From NCBI GenBank assembly GCA_003222835.1, contig QHXE01000313.1, positions 1-7,216 on the forward strand: 7,216 nucleotides of DNA, in the 5' to 3' direction. The notes beneath the pieces are model-generated. The model made no database searches. It was not told the origin of the DNA and saw only the letters and a program-made list of their open reading frames with translations. This document shows positions 1 to 6,120 of this stretch, piece by piece; positions within the stretch are counted from its first letter, which is position 1; each line of letters starts with the position of its first letter. The translations under genes were made by a program, and so were the position numbers. This DNA is from Acidobacteriota bacterium. Lineage in GTDB: Bacteria; Acidobacteriota; Blastocatellia; Pyrinomonadales; Pyrinomonadaceae.

Positions 1-2
1 TG

Positions 3-368
3 CTGGGAGTAGTAGCAGCAGGCGCGCCGATCGAAGCGATCTTAAATTACGAAACGGTTTACATTCCCCGTGACATGTTGAGGTCGGGACGGATGTTTGC
101 TCTGCGTGTGCGCGGCGACTCAATGATTGACGAGCAGATTCGTGAAGACGATTTCATCATTCTTCAGTCACAGCAGACGGCGGAAAATGGGAAGACAGTT
201 GTCGCTTTGATCGATGGCAGCGACGCGACTGTGAAACGGTTTTATGGCAGCCGAAATCAAGTGCGGCTCGAGGCTGCAAATCCTCGTTATAAGCCAATAG
301 TTATTCGGCCGCCGGAGCGCGTGCAGATTCAAGGAGTAGTGGTGGGAGTGATTCGCAAGTACGAATAG
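3..368 (+). CDS. lexA: LexA repressor, C-terminal autoprotease domain (5' partial)
   Basis: This is the C-terminal part of LexA, the SOS repressor that cleaves itself when stimulated by RecA on single-stranded DNA. The reading frame is already open at base 3, so the N-terminal winged-helix DNA-binding domain lies beyond the left edge; the ATG at 75 is internal. The Ala-Gly cleavage site is seen in VAAGAP (codons 18-23). The catalytic serine is in RGDSM (Ser codon 120-122) and the general-base lysine is in TVKRF (Lys codon 234-236). That is the Ser/Lys dyad of peptidase family S24, and the domain ends normally at VVGVIRKYE. An UmuD-like protein shares this fold, but the cleavage-site spacing and the neighbouring mutasome genes favour LexA. 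It probably represses the imuA-imuB-dnaE2 genes downstream; its own promoter is not in the window. Confidence 0.92.
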   Translation: MGVVAAGAPIEAILNYETVYIPRDMLRSGRMFALRVRGDSMIDEQIREDDFIILQSQQTAENGKTVVALIDGSDATVKRFYGSRNQVRLEAANPRYKPIVIRPPERVQIQGVVVGVIRKYE

Positions 369-370
369 AT

Positions 371-427
371 TTCAGATTATCTCAGATCTCAAATGTGAGA
401 TCTCAGATTTGAGAATCTCAGATTCAG
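371..427. repeat. TCTCAGAT-rich repeat between convergent lexA and udgX
   Basis: Most of the 103-bp gap between the two convergent genes is built of variants of ATCTCAGATT in both orientations. It can fold into a hairpin with an 8-bp stem (384-391 with 396-403, AGATCTCA/TGAGATCT) and an AATG loop. It could help terminate both genes, but no T-run follows the stem on either strand, so an intrinsic terminator is not established. The 15-mer ATCTCAGATCTCAAA at 379-393 recurs in reverse orientation inside udgX at 1116-1130. I see nothing recognisable in 428-471. Confidence 0.7.
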
Positions 428-471
428 TGAGGGTCATATTAGATTTAGATCGCGAAAGATCATCGGTCCGA

Positions 472-1152
472 TCATCTCTTTGAAAGAACGTCCGCGACTT
501 TCTTTAGATCGTCAATGAAACGTCGCTTCTGCTCGTGTCGAGTTTCATCGTCCGGGGCGCGCAGAATCGCAGATGGATGAATGGTTGCGATGATATATGG
601 CGCGAGGTCCGCTTCGATGAACTTGCCGCGGTCCTTGCTGACCCGGAATTTTGATCCGAGCAACGCCTGAGCAGCAGTTGCGCCAAGGCAGACGATCACT
701 TTCGGCTTGACGATCTCAATTTCGGCCTCCAGCCAGGGGCGGCACGCGGTAATTTCTCTCGCGTTTGGTTTTTTGTGGATGCGGCGCTTGCCGCGCGGTT
801 CCCACTTGAAATGCTTGACGACGTTAGTGACATAAGCTTTTTGGCGATCGATGCCTGCTTCTTCAAGTGCTTTGTCGAGCAGTTTGCCGGCAGGACCAAC
901 AAAAGGCTCGCCTTCGAGGTCTTCATCGTTGCCGGGTTGCTCGCCGACGAAGAGAACTTCAGCCTGGCGAGTGCCGGCGCCAAAGACGGTTTGCGTGCCG
1001 CGCTTATAGAGGTCGCAGGCCTGGCAATCGGCCGCGGCTTCGCGAAATGCCGGCAGTGTTTTTCTATCGGGAAAGAAATCTTCGGCGTCTTTTGATTCTT
1101 TGAGATCTTCAGATTTTTGAGATCTGAGATTTTCAGATTTGTCTTTGCTCAA
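472..1152 (-). CDS. udgX: UdgX-type uracil-DNA glycosylase / uracil-DNA cross-linking protein
   Basis: This 226-residue protein belongs to the uracil-DNA glycosylase superfamily, in the UdgX branch related to family 4. Visible motifs are GEQPG (70-74, motif A), the UdgX-specific loop KRRIH (122-126) and HPS (192-194). Four cysteines (43, 46, 137, 155) are placed to hold a 4Fe-4S cluster. In characterised mycobacterial UdgX the histidine of KRRIH attacks the sugar after uracil removal and leaves the enzyme covalently bound to the abasic site; His126 is the equivalent here. The start is TTG at 1152, supported by a strong Shine-Dalgarno 8 nt upstream; no ATG precedes the conserved core. Residues about 5-20 ([16 protein letters not shown]) are encoded by a DNA repeat and form a charged extension before the family core. 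The gene converges on lexA and diverges from imuA, so it may share SOS control. The family call is firm; cross-linking activity is inferred from the motif. Confidence 0.93.
   Translation of the reverse strand: MSKDKSENLRSQKSEDLKESKDAEDFFPDRKTLPAFREAAADCQACDLYKRGTQTVFGAGTRQAEVLFVGEQPGNDEDLEGEPFVGPAGKLLDKALEEAGIDRQKAYVTNVVKHFKWEPRGKRRIHKKPNAREITACRPWLEAEIEIVKPKVIVCLGATAAQALLGSKFRVSKDRGKFIEADLAPYIIATIHPSAILRAPDDETRHEQKRRFIDDLKKVADVLSKR
1096..1140 (-). repeat. In-frame repeat encoding the UdgX N-terminal extension
   Basis: On the minus strand this stretch alternates AATCTGA, ATCTCAGATCTCAAA and GATCTCAAAGA. It has the same character as the lexA-udgX intergenic repeat, with a shared exact 15-mer at 1116-1130 and 379-393. 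It supplies residues about 5-19 of UdgX directly after the start codon, giving a charged low-complexity peptide that is outside the conserved domain. Confidence 0.7.
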
Positions 1153-1160
1153 GAAGCAAA

Positions 1161-1169
1161 TCCTCCTCC
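1161..1169 (-). promoter_or_regulatory. Shine-Dalgarno of udgX
   Basis: The minus strand reads GGAGGAGGA here, with 8 nt between it and the TTG codon at 1152. This strong match decides the TTG start of udgX. Confidence 0.8.
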
Positions 1170-1174
1170 GAGAA

Positions 1175-1249
1175 TGTAGAACAGGCTGCCACCCTGTTCA
1201 ACTTTCATTTGTTTCGGGCAGTGTAAGACAGGCTGGCAGACTGTTCTAC
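1175..1249. repeat. Paired palindromic repeat in the divergent udgX-imuA control region
   Basis: Two 28-bp copies, 1175-1202 and 1222-1249, match at 22 of 28 positions in direct orientation. Each copy is also close to its own reverse complement, so they also pair as inverted arms: 1176-1199 against 1226-1249 match at 20 of 24. The left copy contains a perfect dyad, GAACAGG-N7-CCTGTTC, at 1179-1199. The spacer 1203-1221 is unremarkable. The element fills most of the 105 bp that must hold the promoters of both udgX and imuA, and it ends 8 nt before the imuA ATG. It may be a dispersed repeat that landed here, or an operator; the sequence alone cannot decide. Confidence 0.8.
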
Positions 1250-1257
1250 CGAAAAAT

Positions 1258-2055
1258 ATGAAAACGGCAGTTGCGAAAAAAGAGATCGAATCAGCACTGG
1301 CTAATCGCTTTGGCGCTGTTTTTGAACGACGTGAAAAGCAGCCCGGCGAAATCGTGCCTACCGGTGTTTCGGAAATCGATGCTGTCTTAAATGGATTCCC
1401 ACGCGGAGCTATTACAGAAATCCATGGAGCGGCATCGTCAGGACGGACCAGTTTATTGCTCTCCGCTCTAGCCTTTGCGACCGGGCAGGAAGAGACATGT
1501 GCCCTGATCGATTGCAGCGACACTTTCGATCCTACGTCTGGCGCCAAAGCTCGAGTGGATTTCGATCGCCTTTTATGGGTCCGATGCAATAGCAACCTGG
1601 AGCGCGCCTTTAAGGCGACAGATCTTTTGCTGCACGGCGGCGGCTTTGGTCTGGTCGCGCTTAACCTGGCCGACGTGCCGTCAAGAAACGCGCGCCGAAT
1701 AATTTCGTCATGGTGGTTTCGTTTTCGTCGCTCGTTGGAAAACACGCCAACCGCTCTCATCGTGATCACGCCAGTGCCTTGCATCCGCTCTTGCGCCACG
1801 TTGGTTTTGGAGTTAATGAACGAAAGCATAATTTGGCCCAGTACTGTGTCATTAGTTTTAGATAACCATGACGCAAGAGTAACGATGAGGAGGGGGTCGC
1901 ACCTTTCGCTGGTCGAAGATTCAACCCGTCAGCGTGGAAGTTACTCTTTCGCTCTAACCCACGCACGTTTACTTGAGAGGATTCGCGTTCAGGTAAATCG
2001 TGAAAGGCCTATCGCATGGACTGTTGGATCTGCTAAATTTGAGAGTGTTCGATAA
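1258..2055 (+). CDS. imuA: ImuA, RecA-like mutasome accessory protein
   Basis: ImuA is a RecA/SulA-like partner of ImuB and DnaE2 in SOS-induced translesion synthesis. The 265-residue protein has an N-terminal entry typical of the family (PTGVSEIDAVLNGFPRGAITEI, residues 34-55 region), then a Walker-A-like loop GAASSGRT at 57-64 in which arginine replaces the usual lysine. A Walker-B-like strand LIDCSDTFDP lies at 83-92. The C-terminal half (SWWFRFRRSLENTPTALIVI, about 151-170) matches the ImuA pattern. ATP hydrolysis may be weak or absent because of the K-to-R change, though GRT is common in this group. ATG 1258 is the first start in an otherwise open frame. No Shine-Dalgarno precedes it, because the palindromic repeat ends 8 nt upstream. 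It is divergent from udgX and heads the imuA-imuB-dnaE2 series, but the next gene is 160 nt away rather than tightly coupled. Confidence 0.88.
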   Translation: MKTAVAKKEIESALANRFGAVFERREKQPGEIVPTGVSEIDAVLNGFPRGAITEIHGAASSGRTSLLLSALAFATGQEETCALIDCSDTFDPTSGAKARVDFDRLLWVRCNSNLERAFKATDLLLHGGGFGLVALNLADVPSRNARRIISSWWFRFRRSLENTPTALIVITPVPCIRSCATLVLELMNESIIWPSTVSLVLDNHDARVTMRRGSHLSLVEDSTRQRGSYSFALTHARLLERIRVQVNRERPIAWTVGSAKFESVR

Positions 2056-2215
2056 CTTCAGCTTGTCTTGAAGTCATCGCCGCAACAAGCTGAGCTTGGC
2101 GCAAGCGGGAATCGATAGTGTAGATACGGAGGATTCCCGCATTCCTCATCGGTGCATTACGCCCAAATGTGAAACAACATTCCGCTACTTTTGAGTATAG
2201 CTGGTCATCTCAAGT
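2056..2215. other. Intergenic region with two matched hairpins
   Basis: Two inverted repeats of the same geometry lie in tandem. TCAGCTTGT at 2058-2066 pairs with ACAAGCTGA at 2085-2093, and GCGGGAATC at 2105-2113 pairs with GATTCCCGC at 2132-2140. Both stems are perfect over 9 bp and both loops are 18 nt. The first begins 3 nt after the imuA stop and could act as a terminator or 3'-end stabiliser, but no T-run follows. From 2141 to 2215 I see no clear promoter or ribosome binding site for the next gene. Confidence 0.6.
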
Positions 2216-2653
2216 TTGCGGCGGGTCAGGTATAAATCTCTCTCTGTTGACGTGAATCTTAGCTCTGAGAAATTTCTGGTGTGCTTCTACGGCCTTGCAG
2301 CCTGTTCCTGGGTGCCGCATTGGGCCTGTCACTACTATCGATTGGAAACGCGAAGCACTTTCATAGTCGGCAAATGGAGATTTTCACCAGCGCACAGCTC
2401 CGTTTCTCTCCTCGTGTATAGTTTTCTGATTGCGATAAACCTGATGGCAATCGGGTCCGCGGAATATCGAGTACTCAGTGCAATGATCTCGGGTGTGGGT
2501 CACCTATCAATCGGACTACTCCATGTTTATCGTCTCTGGCGCCCCTTCCATTTCGAGGTGTTCGGGCATGAGTGGTCGCGCAATGCTTCGCTACGAGAAG
2601 CAGCCATAGTAGTTCCGTTTGGTCTGTTGTGTCTCGTCGTAGCAGCAGCTTGA
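2216..2653 (+). CDS. Unrecognised four-helix membrane protein between imuA and imuB
   Basis: I cannot assign a family. The 145-residue product reads as a genuine membrane protein with four hydrophobic segments at about 20-38, 61-82, 86-107 and 127-145. Polar connections lie between them: YYRLETRSTFIVGKWRFS (40-57) and WRPFHFEVFGHEW (108-120). Histidines cluster at the helix ends: an HxxxH pair (35, 39) in helix 1, and His96 and His103 in helix 3. Such a layout could bind a metal or haem, but this is speculation. No ATG exists before residue 77. The TTG at 2216 is the first possible start, with GTG at 2252 as an alternative, and neither has a clear Shine-Dalgarno. It interrupts the imuA-imuB pair with gaps of 160 nt before and 115 nt after, so it is probably an inserted gene or independently transcribed, with no evident mutasome role. 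Confidence 0.65.
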   Translation: MRRVRYKSLSVDVNLSSEKFLVCFYGLAACSWVPHWACHYYRLETRSTFIVGKWRFSPAHSSVSLLVYSFLIAINLMAIGSAEYRVLSAMISGVGHLSIGLLHVYRLWRPFHFEVFGHEWSRNASLREAAIVVPFGLLCLVVAAA

Positions 2654-2691
2654 GCGTTAAATTCGCCATTGATTTGTAACCTTATTCAGCC

Positions 2692-2731
2692 TTGACACGA
2701 TTCGGAGATATTCGGTAATCTTCGGATTACC
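2692..2731 (+). promoter_or_regulatory. Candidate imuB promoter with phased TTCGG repeats and a UUCG hairpin
   Basis: A perfect TTGACA -35 box at 2692-2697 is followed after 18 nt by a weak -10 candidate, TAATCT, at 2716-2721. TTCGG occurs three times at exactly 10-bp intervals (2701, 2711, 2721). GGTAATC-TTCG-GATTACC at 2714-2731 is a perfect 7-bp stem closed by a C(UUCG)G tetraloop. The same 18 bp could be an operator dyad over the -10 region or an RNA hairpin ending the upstream transcript. No T-run follows. The -35 box is the stronger part of the call. Confidence 0.45.
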
Positions 2732-2768
2732 AGCGAGCCAACTTCCCTAATCTAAGCTTGCACGGTGA

Positions 2769-4172
2769 ATGCCTATGTTTGCCTGCATTTATGGACAAGT
2801 TTCCCCCAAAGATGGGTTCAGCGACGATGCCAAACAGGCATTGCTGATCGATCTGGCGTTCACTTTTTCGCCATTGGTGGAGCGAACGTTTGTTGACACC
2901 GTGGTGCTGGATATATCGGGCGATGAGTTGCTGTTTAGTTCGCAGAACCAGGCCGAGGTTAATTGGACACGCGGCCTCGGCGATGAAATTGCGCGGCGCG
3001 CGGCTGAGTCGGGTTTGAAAGTAAATGTGTCCGTAGCCGCGAATCCTGATGTGGCGATTCATGCCGCTCGAGCTTTTAAAGGAGTAACTGTCATTCCTGC
3101 GGGAGCAGAACTTTCGCAACTCGGTAACCTGTCAATAAAGCTGCTCGATTATTCCCTTGCGGGAATTGACGAGAAGAAAGCGGAGGAGATTGGTGAGACC
3201 TTGGTGCTTTGGGGCATTCGCACATTCATTGATTTTGCGGAGCTGCCTTTGGCTGGCGTGGCGCAGAGACTGGGACAGGAAGGCGTGCGGCTGCAAAAGC
3301 TCGCGCAAGGTAAAAGCGAACGCCAACTGGTTTTGGTCCAAGCGCCGGTCGGTTTTGAGCAATCAATTGAATTAGAGCATCCGATTGCAGAACTCGAGCC
3401 GCTTTCATTCATGCTCTCACGTTTGCTTAATCAACTCTGCGCAAATCTGAATGCGCAGGCACTGGCGACAAACGAATTGAGGCTGCGCCTGAGGCTGGAA
3501 GACAAAACCGAACATGAACGAACGATTACCTTGCCCGTGCCGATGCGCAATCCGAAAACTTTTTTGCGATTACTCTTGTTTGATATCGAAGCACAGCCTC
3601 CCCAAACGGCAATTACCTCCGTAACGATCGCAGCCGAGCCAGTAAAACCGCGCATATCGCAGACAGGTTTGTTTATTCCGCTGGCGCCTGAGCCGGAGAA
3701 ATTGGAAGTGACTTTGGCTCGATTGGCGAAATTAGTCGGAGCGAACAACGTTGGTTCGCCCGAGCTTTTAGATACCTATAGACCAGATTCTTTTCGAATG
3801 AAACGGTTCAAGCTCACAGTCACGCACAAGAAAGGAACTTCAAATCCGCAATCCGCAATCCGCAATCCGCAATGCCTGATGGGTTTCAGGATGTTTCGGC
3901 CATCGTGGCGGGCCGAGGTGCAAACCCTCCACGGCGAACCGGTACGCGTCGCTGCTCGAAACACGGATGCGTCGAGTGCGATGCGCGGGAAGATTGTCTG
4001 TGCCTCCGGGCCATGGCGCTCTTCCGGTGATTGGTGGCGCGCGGATGTTTGGGCCCGAGACGAATGGGACGTGGTAGTCGCGAATTCTAATAGCGGACAA
4101 AGCGACGTGCTCTGTCGCCTCTATCGCAATCTGGCGAGCGAAGAGTGGTTCGTGGAAGGCGTCTATGATTGA
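2769..4172 (+). CDS. imuB: ImuB, catalytically inactive Y-family polymerase homologue (mutasome hub)
   Basis: ImuB links ImuA and DnaE2 to the beta sliding clamp during SOS translesion synthesis. Visible parts of the 467 residues are an N-terminal strand FACIY, a palm remnant FVDTVVLDISG (41-51), a helix-hairpin-helix thumb (about 147-181, LWGIRTFIDFAELPLAGVAQ) and a little-finger region around 196-290. A clamp-binding QTGLF lies at 298-302, and the C-terminal tail is GPWRSSGDWW (414-423) to FVEGVYD. The glutamate of the Y-family SxDE motif is replaced (VDT), so polymerase activity is unlikely, as usual for ImuB. The N-terminal palm/fingers segment is about 55 residues shorter than I expect for the family. 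Residues count from ATG 2769, but ATG 2775 is the likelier start: GGTGA at 2764-2768 then sits 6 nt upstream and the protein begins MFACIY. A heptamer repeat encodes residues 359-368. The gene overlaps dnaE2 by 8 nt. Confidence 0.92.
   Translation: MPMFACIYGQVSPKDGFSDDAKQALLIDLAFTFSPLVERTFVDTVVLDISGDELLFSSQNQAEVNWTRGLGDEIARRAAESGLKVNVSVAANPDVAIHAARAFKGVTVIPAGAELSQLGNLSIKLLDYSLAGIDEKKAEEIGETLVLWGIRTFIDFAELPLAGVAQRLGQEGVRLQKLAQGKSERQLVLVQAPVGFEQSIELEHPIAELEPLSFMLSRLLNQLCANLNAQALATNELRLRLRLEDKTEHERTITLPVPMRNPKTFLRLLLFDIEAQPPQTAITSVTIAAEPVKPRISQTGLFIPLAPEPEKLEVTLARLAKLVGANNVGSPELLDTYRPDSFRMKRFKLTVTHKKGTSNPQSAIRNPQCLMGFRMFRPSWRAEVQTLHGEPVRVAARNTDASSAMRGKIVCASGPWRSSGDWWRADVWARDEWDVVVANSNSGQSDVLCRLYRNLASEEWFVEGVYD
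3843..3870 (+). repeat. AATCCGC heptamer tandem repeat inside imuB
   Basis: Four perfect tandem copies of AATCCGC, followed by a partial copy (AAT), encode NPQSAIRNPQ in ImuB. The peptide falls between the little-finger-like region and the C-terminal GPWRSSGDWW domain, where a flexible linker is expected. Since 7 is not a multiple of 3, gain or loss of one copy would shift the imuB frame, and by translational coupling could affect dnaE2. Confidence 0.9.
4154..4172 (+). promoter_or_regulatory. Overlapping imuB stop / dnaE2 start with Shine-Dalgarno
   Basis: GGAAGG at 4154-4159 lies 5 nt before the dnaE2 ATG at 4165. The imuB stop TGA is at 4170-4172, inside the first codons of dnaE2. This arrangement suggests translational coupling and fixes the dnaE2 start. 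Confidence 0.75.
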
Positions 4173-6120
4173 TTACATCGAGCTTCATGCGCGGTCTGCA
4201 TTCAGTTTTCTTGAAGGCGCTTCGACGCCGGAAGAATTGATTGCAGTTTGTTCTGAATTAAAGATGCCGGCGATGGCGCTCTTGGATCGCGATGGCGTAT
4301 ACGGCGCGGCGCGGTTTCATTTAGCGTCAAAGAAGATCGGAATCAAGGCCCACATCGGCGCCGAAGTCAGCGTTCAAAGCACAACGTTCGAAGACCAAAG
4401 ACCGAAACAGGTAATCTCAATTCCATTACTCGTTCGCAATCGCACCGGTTATCAAAATCTTTGTCGTCTGATCACCTTGATGAAAATGCGCGTACCAAAA
4501 CATGCTAAGCCGGGCGAGTGTTCGGTGACGCCGGATGAGTTAGCGGCGCATGCGCAAGGGTTGGTTTGTTTGACTGGTGGGAGCAATGGGCTGCTTGCGA
4601 AAGATTTTCACCACAGAGGACACAGAGGTGCACAGAGAAACGCGGAGTGGCTGATTGATATTTTTGGCAAGGGAAATGTCTATGCCGAGTTGCAGCGCCA
4701 TTTCAATCGCGATGAAGAAGCGCGTAATCATGCAGTAATCGAAATCGCGCGTAGGTTGAAACTGCCATTGTTGGCAACAAATGGAGTTTGTTACGCCACG
4801 CGGCGGCAGAGACAAGTCGCGGATGTGTTCACCTGCATTCGCAATCACGTGCGTCTGGAAACCGCCGGACGTTTGCTCTCGATGAATTCAGAACGGTTTG
4901 TGAAATCTCCTAAAGAAATGGCTCAACTGTTTGCCGATTTGCCGGAAGCAATCGCGAACACCACGGAGCTTTCATCACGTCTTGAATTCACTCTGCAAGA
5001 TCTGGGTTACGAATTCCCTAAATATCCCGTGCCACCGGACGAGACAATGACCTCGTTTTTGCGCCGGCGAACTTATGAAGGCGCGCGGCTGCGCTACGAC
5101 GGCCGAAATGGGTCGCCCACATTTGAGCGCGCGCAAAAGCAGATCGAGCATGAGTTGGCGCTGATCGAGAAGTTGAAACTCGAAGGTTATTTTCTGATCG
5201 TTTGGGACATCATTCAGTTCTGCAAACGCAACGGCATCCTCGTTCAGGGTCGAGGCTCGGCGGCGAACAGCGCAGTTTGTTACAGCTTGGGCATTACCGC
5301 GGTCGATCCGGTTGGTATGGAACTTCTGTTCGAGCGCTTTCTTTCCGAAGAGCGCGGCGAGTGGCCGGACATCGATCTTGATTTGCCCAGCGGCGATCAG
5401 CGCGAGCGCGCGATTCAATATGTTTACGAGCGGTACGGAAAATTGGGCGCGGCGATGACGGCGAACGTAATCACCTATCGCGGTCGCTCGGCGGCGCGCG
5501 AGGTTGGCAAAGTGCTGGGCTTTGACGACGAAACGCTCGGACGATTATCGAGTCTGGTCCATACGTGGGAATGGAAAGATCCAAAGGACACAACTGAACG
5601 TCAGTTCAAAGATGCCGGATTGGATCTACGTGACCGGCGCATCAGGAAATTCTTCCAGCTTTATCTCGCGGTGCAGGACCTGCCGCGACATCTGGGCCAA
5701 CACTCAGGAGGAATGGTGATCTGTCAGGGACAACTTGATTCAGTCGTGCCGCTCGAGCCGGCAGCGATGCCTGGCCGCGTTGTCGTGCAATGGGACAAAG
5801 AAGATTGCGCGGATTTGGGAATTATCAAAGTCGATCTGCTTGGCTTGGGAATGATGGCGGTAATCGAAGAAACGATTCAAATTATCCGCGACGACTACGG
5901 CGAAGAAGTTGATTTGGCTCATTTGCCGCCAGATGATCCGGCGGTGTATTCCGCGCTTCAGCAGGCCGACACCATTGGCATGTTTCAAATCGAAAGCCGG
6001 GCGCAGATGTCTTGTCTCCCGCGACTGCGGCCGCAGAAGTTTTACGATATCGTGGTGCAGGTTGCGATCATTCGGCCAGGACCGATTGTCGGTCGCATCC
6101 TTCGCTTGAACCCGTGTTAA
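4165..6120 (+). CDS. dnaE2: DnaE2 error-prone DNA polymerase III alpha subunit, N-terminal part ended by a frameshift
   Basis: DnaE2 (ImuC) is the error-prone C-family polymerase of the mutasome. This frame gives 651 residues of an expected 1050-1100. It holds the PHP domain from the N-terminus (ELHARSAFSFLEGAS, 6-20) to about 210. The palm has GRGSAANS (362-369), the catalytic aspartates of PDIDLD (402, 404) and the third aspartate of KVDLLGL (557). QHSGGMVI (512-519) and the DnaE2-typical FQIESRAQM (607-615) follow. After RPGPIVG (637-643) the frame reads RILRLNPC and stops. The family continues there with about 19 residues including HPYxRRRxG, then HPSLEPVLKRT, which appears here in another frame from 6096. 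About 55 nt are therefore missing. The fragment keeps the catalytic aspartates but lacks the fingers completion and the OB/C-terminal parts, so it is probably not functional unless the deletion is an assembly error. A repeat-encoded peptide (KDFHHRGHRGAQRNAEW) lies at 146-162. Confidence 0.92.
   Translation: MIDYIELHARSAFSFLEGASTPEELIAVCSELKMPAMALLDRDGVYGAARFHLASKKIGIKAHIGAEVSVQSTTFEDQRPKQVISIPLLVRNRTGYQNLCRLITLMKMRVPKHAKPGECSVTPDELAAHAQGLVCLTGGSNGLLAKDFHHRGHRGAQRNAEWLIDIFGKGNVYAELQRHFNRDEEARNHAVIEIARRLKLPLLATNGVCYATRRQRQVADVFTCIRNHVRLETAGRLLSMNSERFVKSPKEMAQLFADLPEAIANTTELSSRLEFTLQDLGYEFPKYPVPPDETMTSFLRRRTYEGARLRYDGRNGSPTFERAQKQIEHELALIEKLKLEGYFLIVWDIIQFCKRNGILVQGRGSAANSAVCYSLGITAVDPVGMELLFERFLSEERGEWPDIDLDLPSGDQRERAIQYVYERYGKLGAAMTANVITYRGRSAAREVGKVLGFDDETLGRLSSLVHTWEWKDPKDTTERQFKDAGLDLRDRRIRKFFQLYLAVQDLPRHLGQHSGGMVICQGQLDSVVPLEPAAMPGRVVVQWDKEDCADLGIIKVDLLGLGMMAVIEETIQIIRDDYGEEVDLAHLPPDDPAVYSALQQADTIGMFQIESRAQMSCLPRLRPQKFYDIVVQVAIIRPGPIVGRILRLNPC
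4605..4640 (+). repeat. CACAGAG-type repeat inside the dnaE2 PHP domain
   Basis: CACAGAG occurs three times, at 4612, 4621 and 4631, within a stretch of the type TTCACCACAGAGGACACAGAGG. I recall this as a dispersed intergenic repeat in many genomes of Acidobacteriota and related phyla. Here it is read in frame as FHHRGHRGAQRN, in the variable linker between TGGSNGLLA and WLIDIFG, and does not break the gene. Confidence 0.75.

Noticed and set aside
1179..1199. GAACAGG-N7-CCTGTTC as a definite LexA operator
   Set aside because: The dyad belongs to a repeat of a dispersed type and no second SOS promoter in the window has it. I keep it only as a candidate.
1149..1829. A 226-codon open frame on the minus strand across imuA
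   Set aside because: It lies antisense to imuA, which has clear family motifs. Its translation is rich in Ser, Arg and Pro and shows no recognisable domain.
2727..3119. A 130-codon minus-strand open frame antisense to imuB
   Set aside because: It is a shadow of the conserved imuB frame, with no domain signal and no ribosome binding site that I can see.
3843..3870. Possible CRISPR array
   Set aside because: The units are 7 nt with no spacers, so this is a simple tandem repeat.
6080..6100. Programmed ribosomal frameshift in dnaE2
   Set aside because: There is no slippery heptamer and about 19 conserved residues are missing, so a deletion explains the break better.
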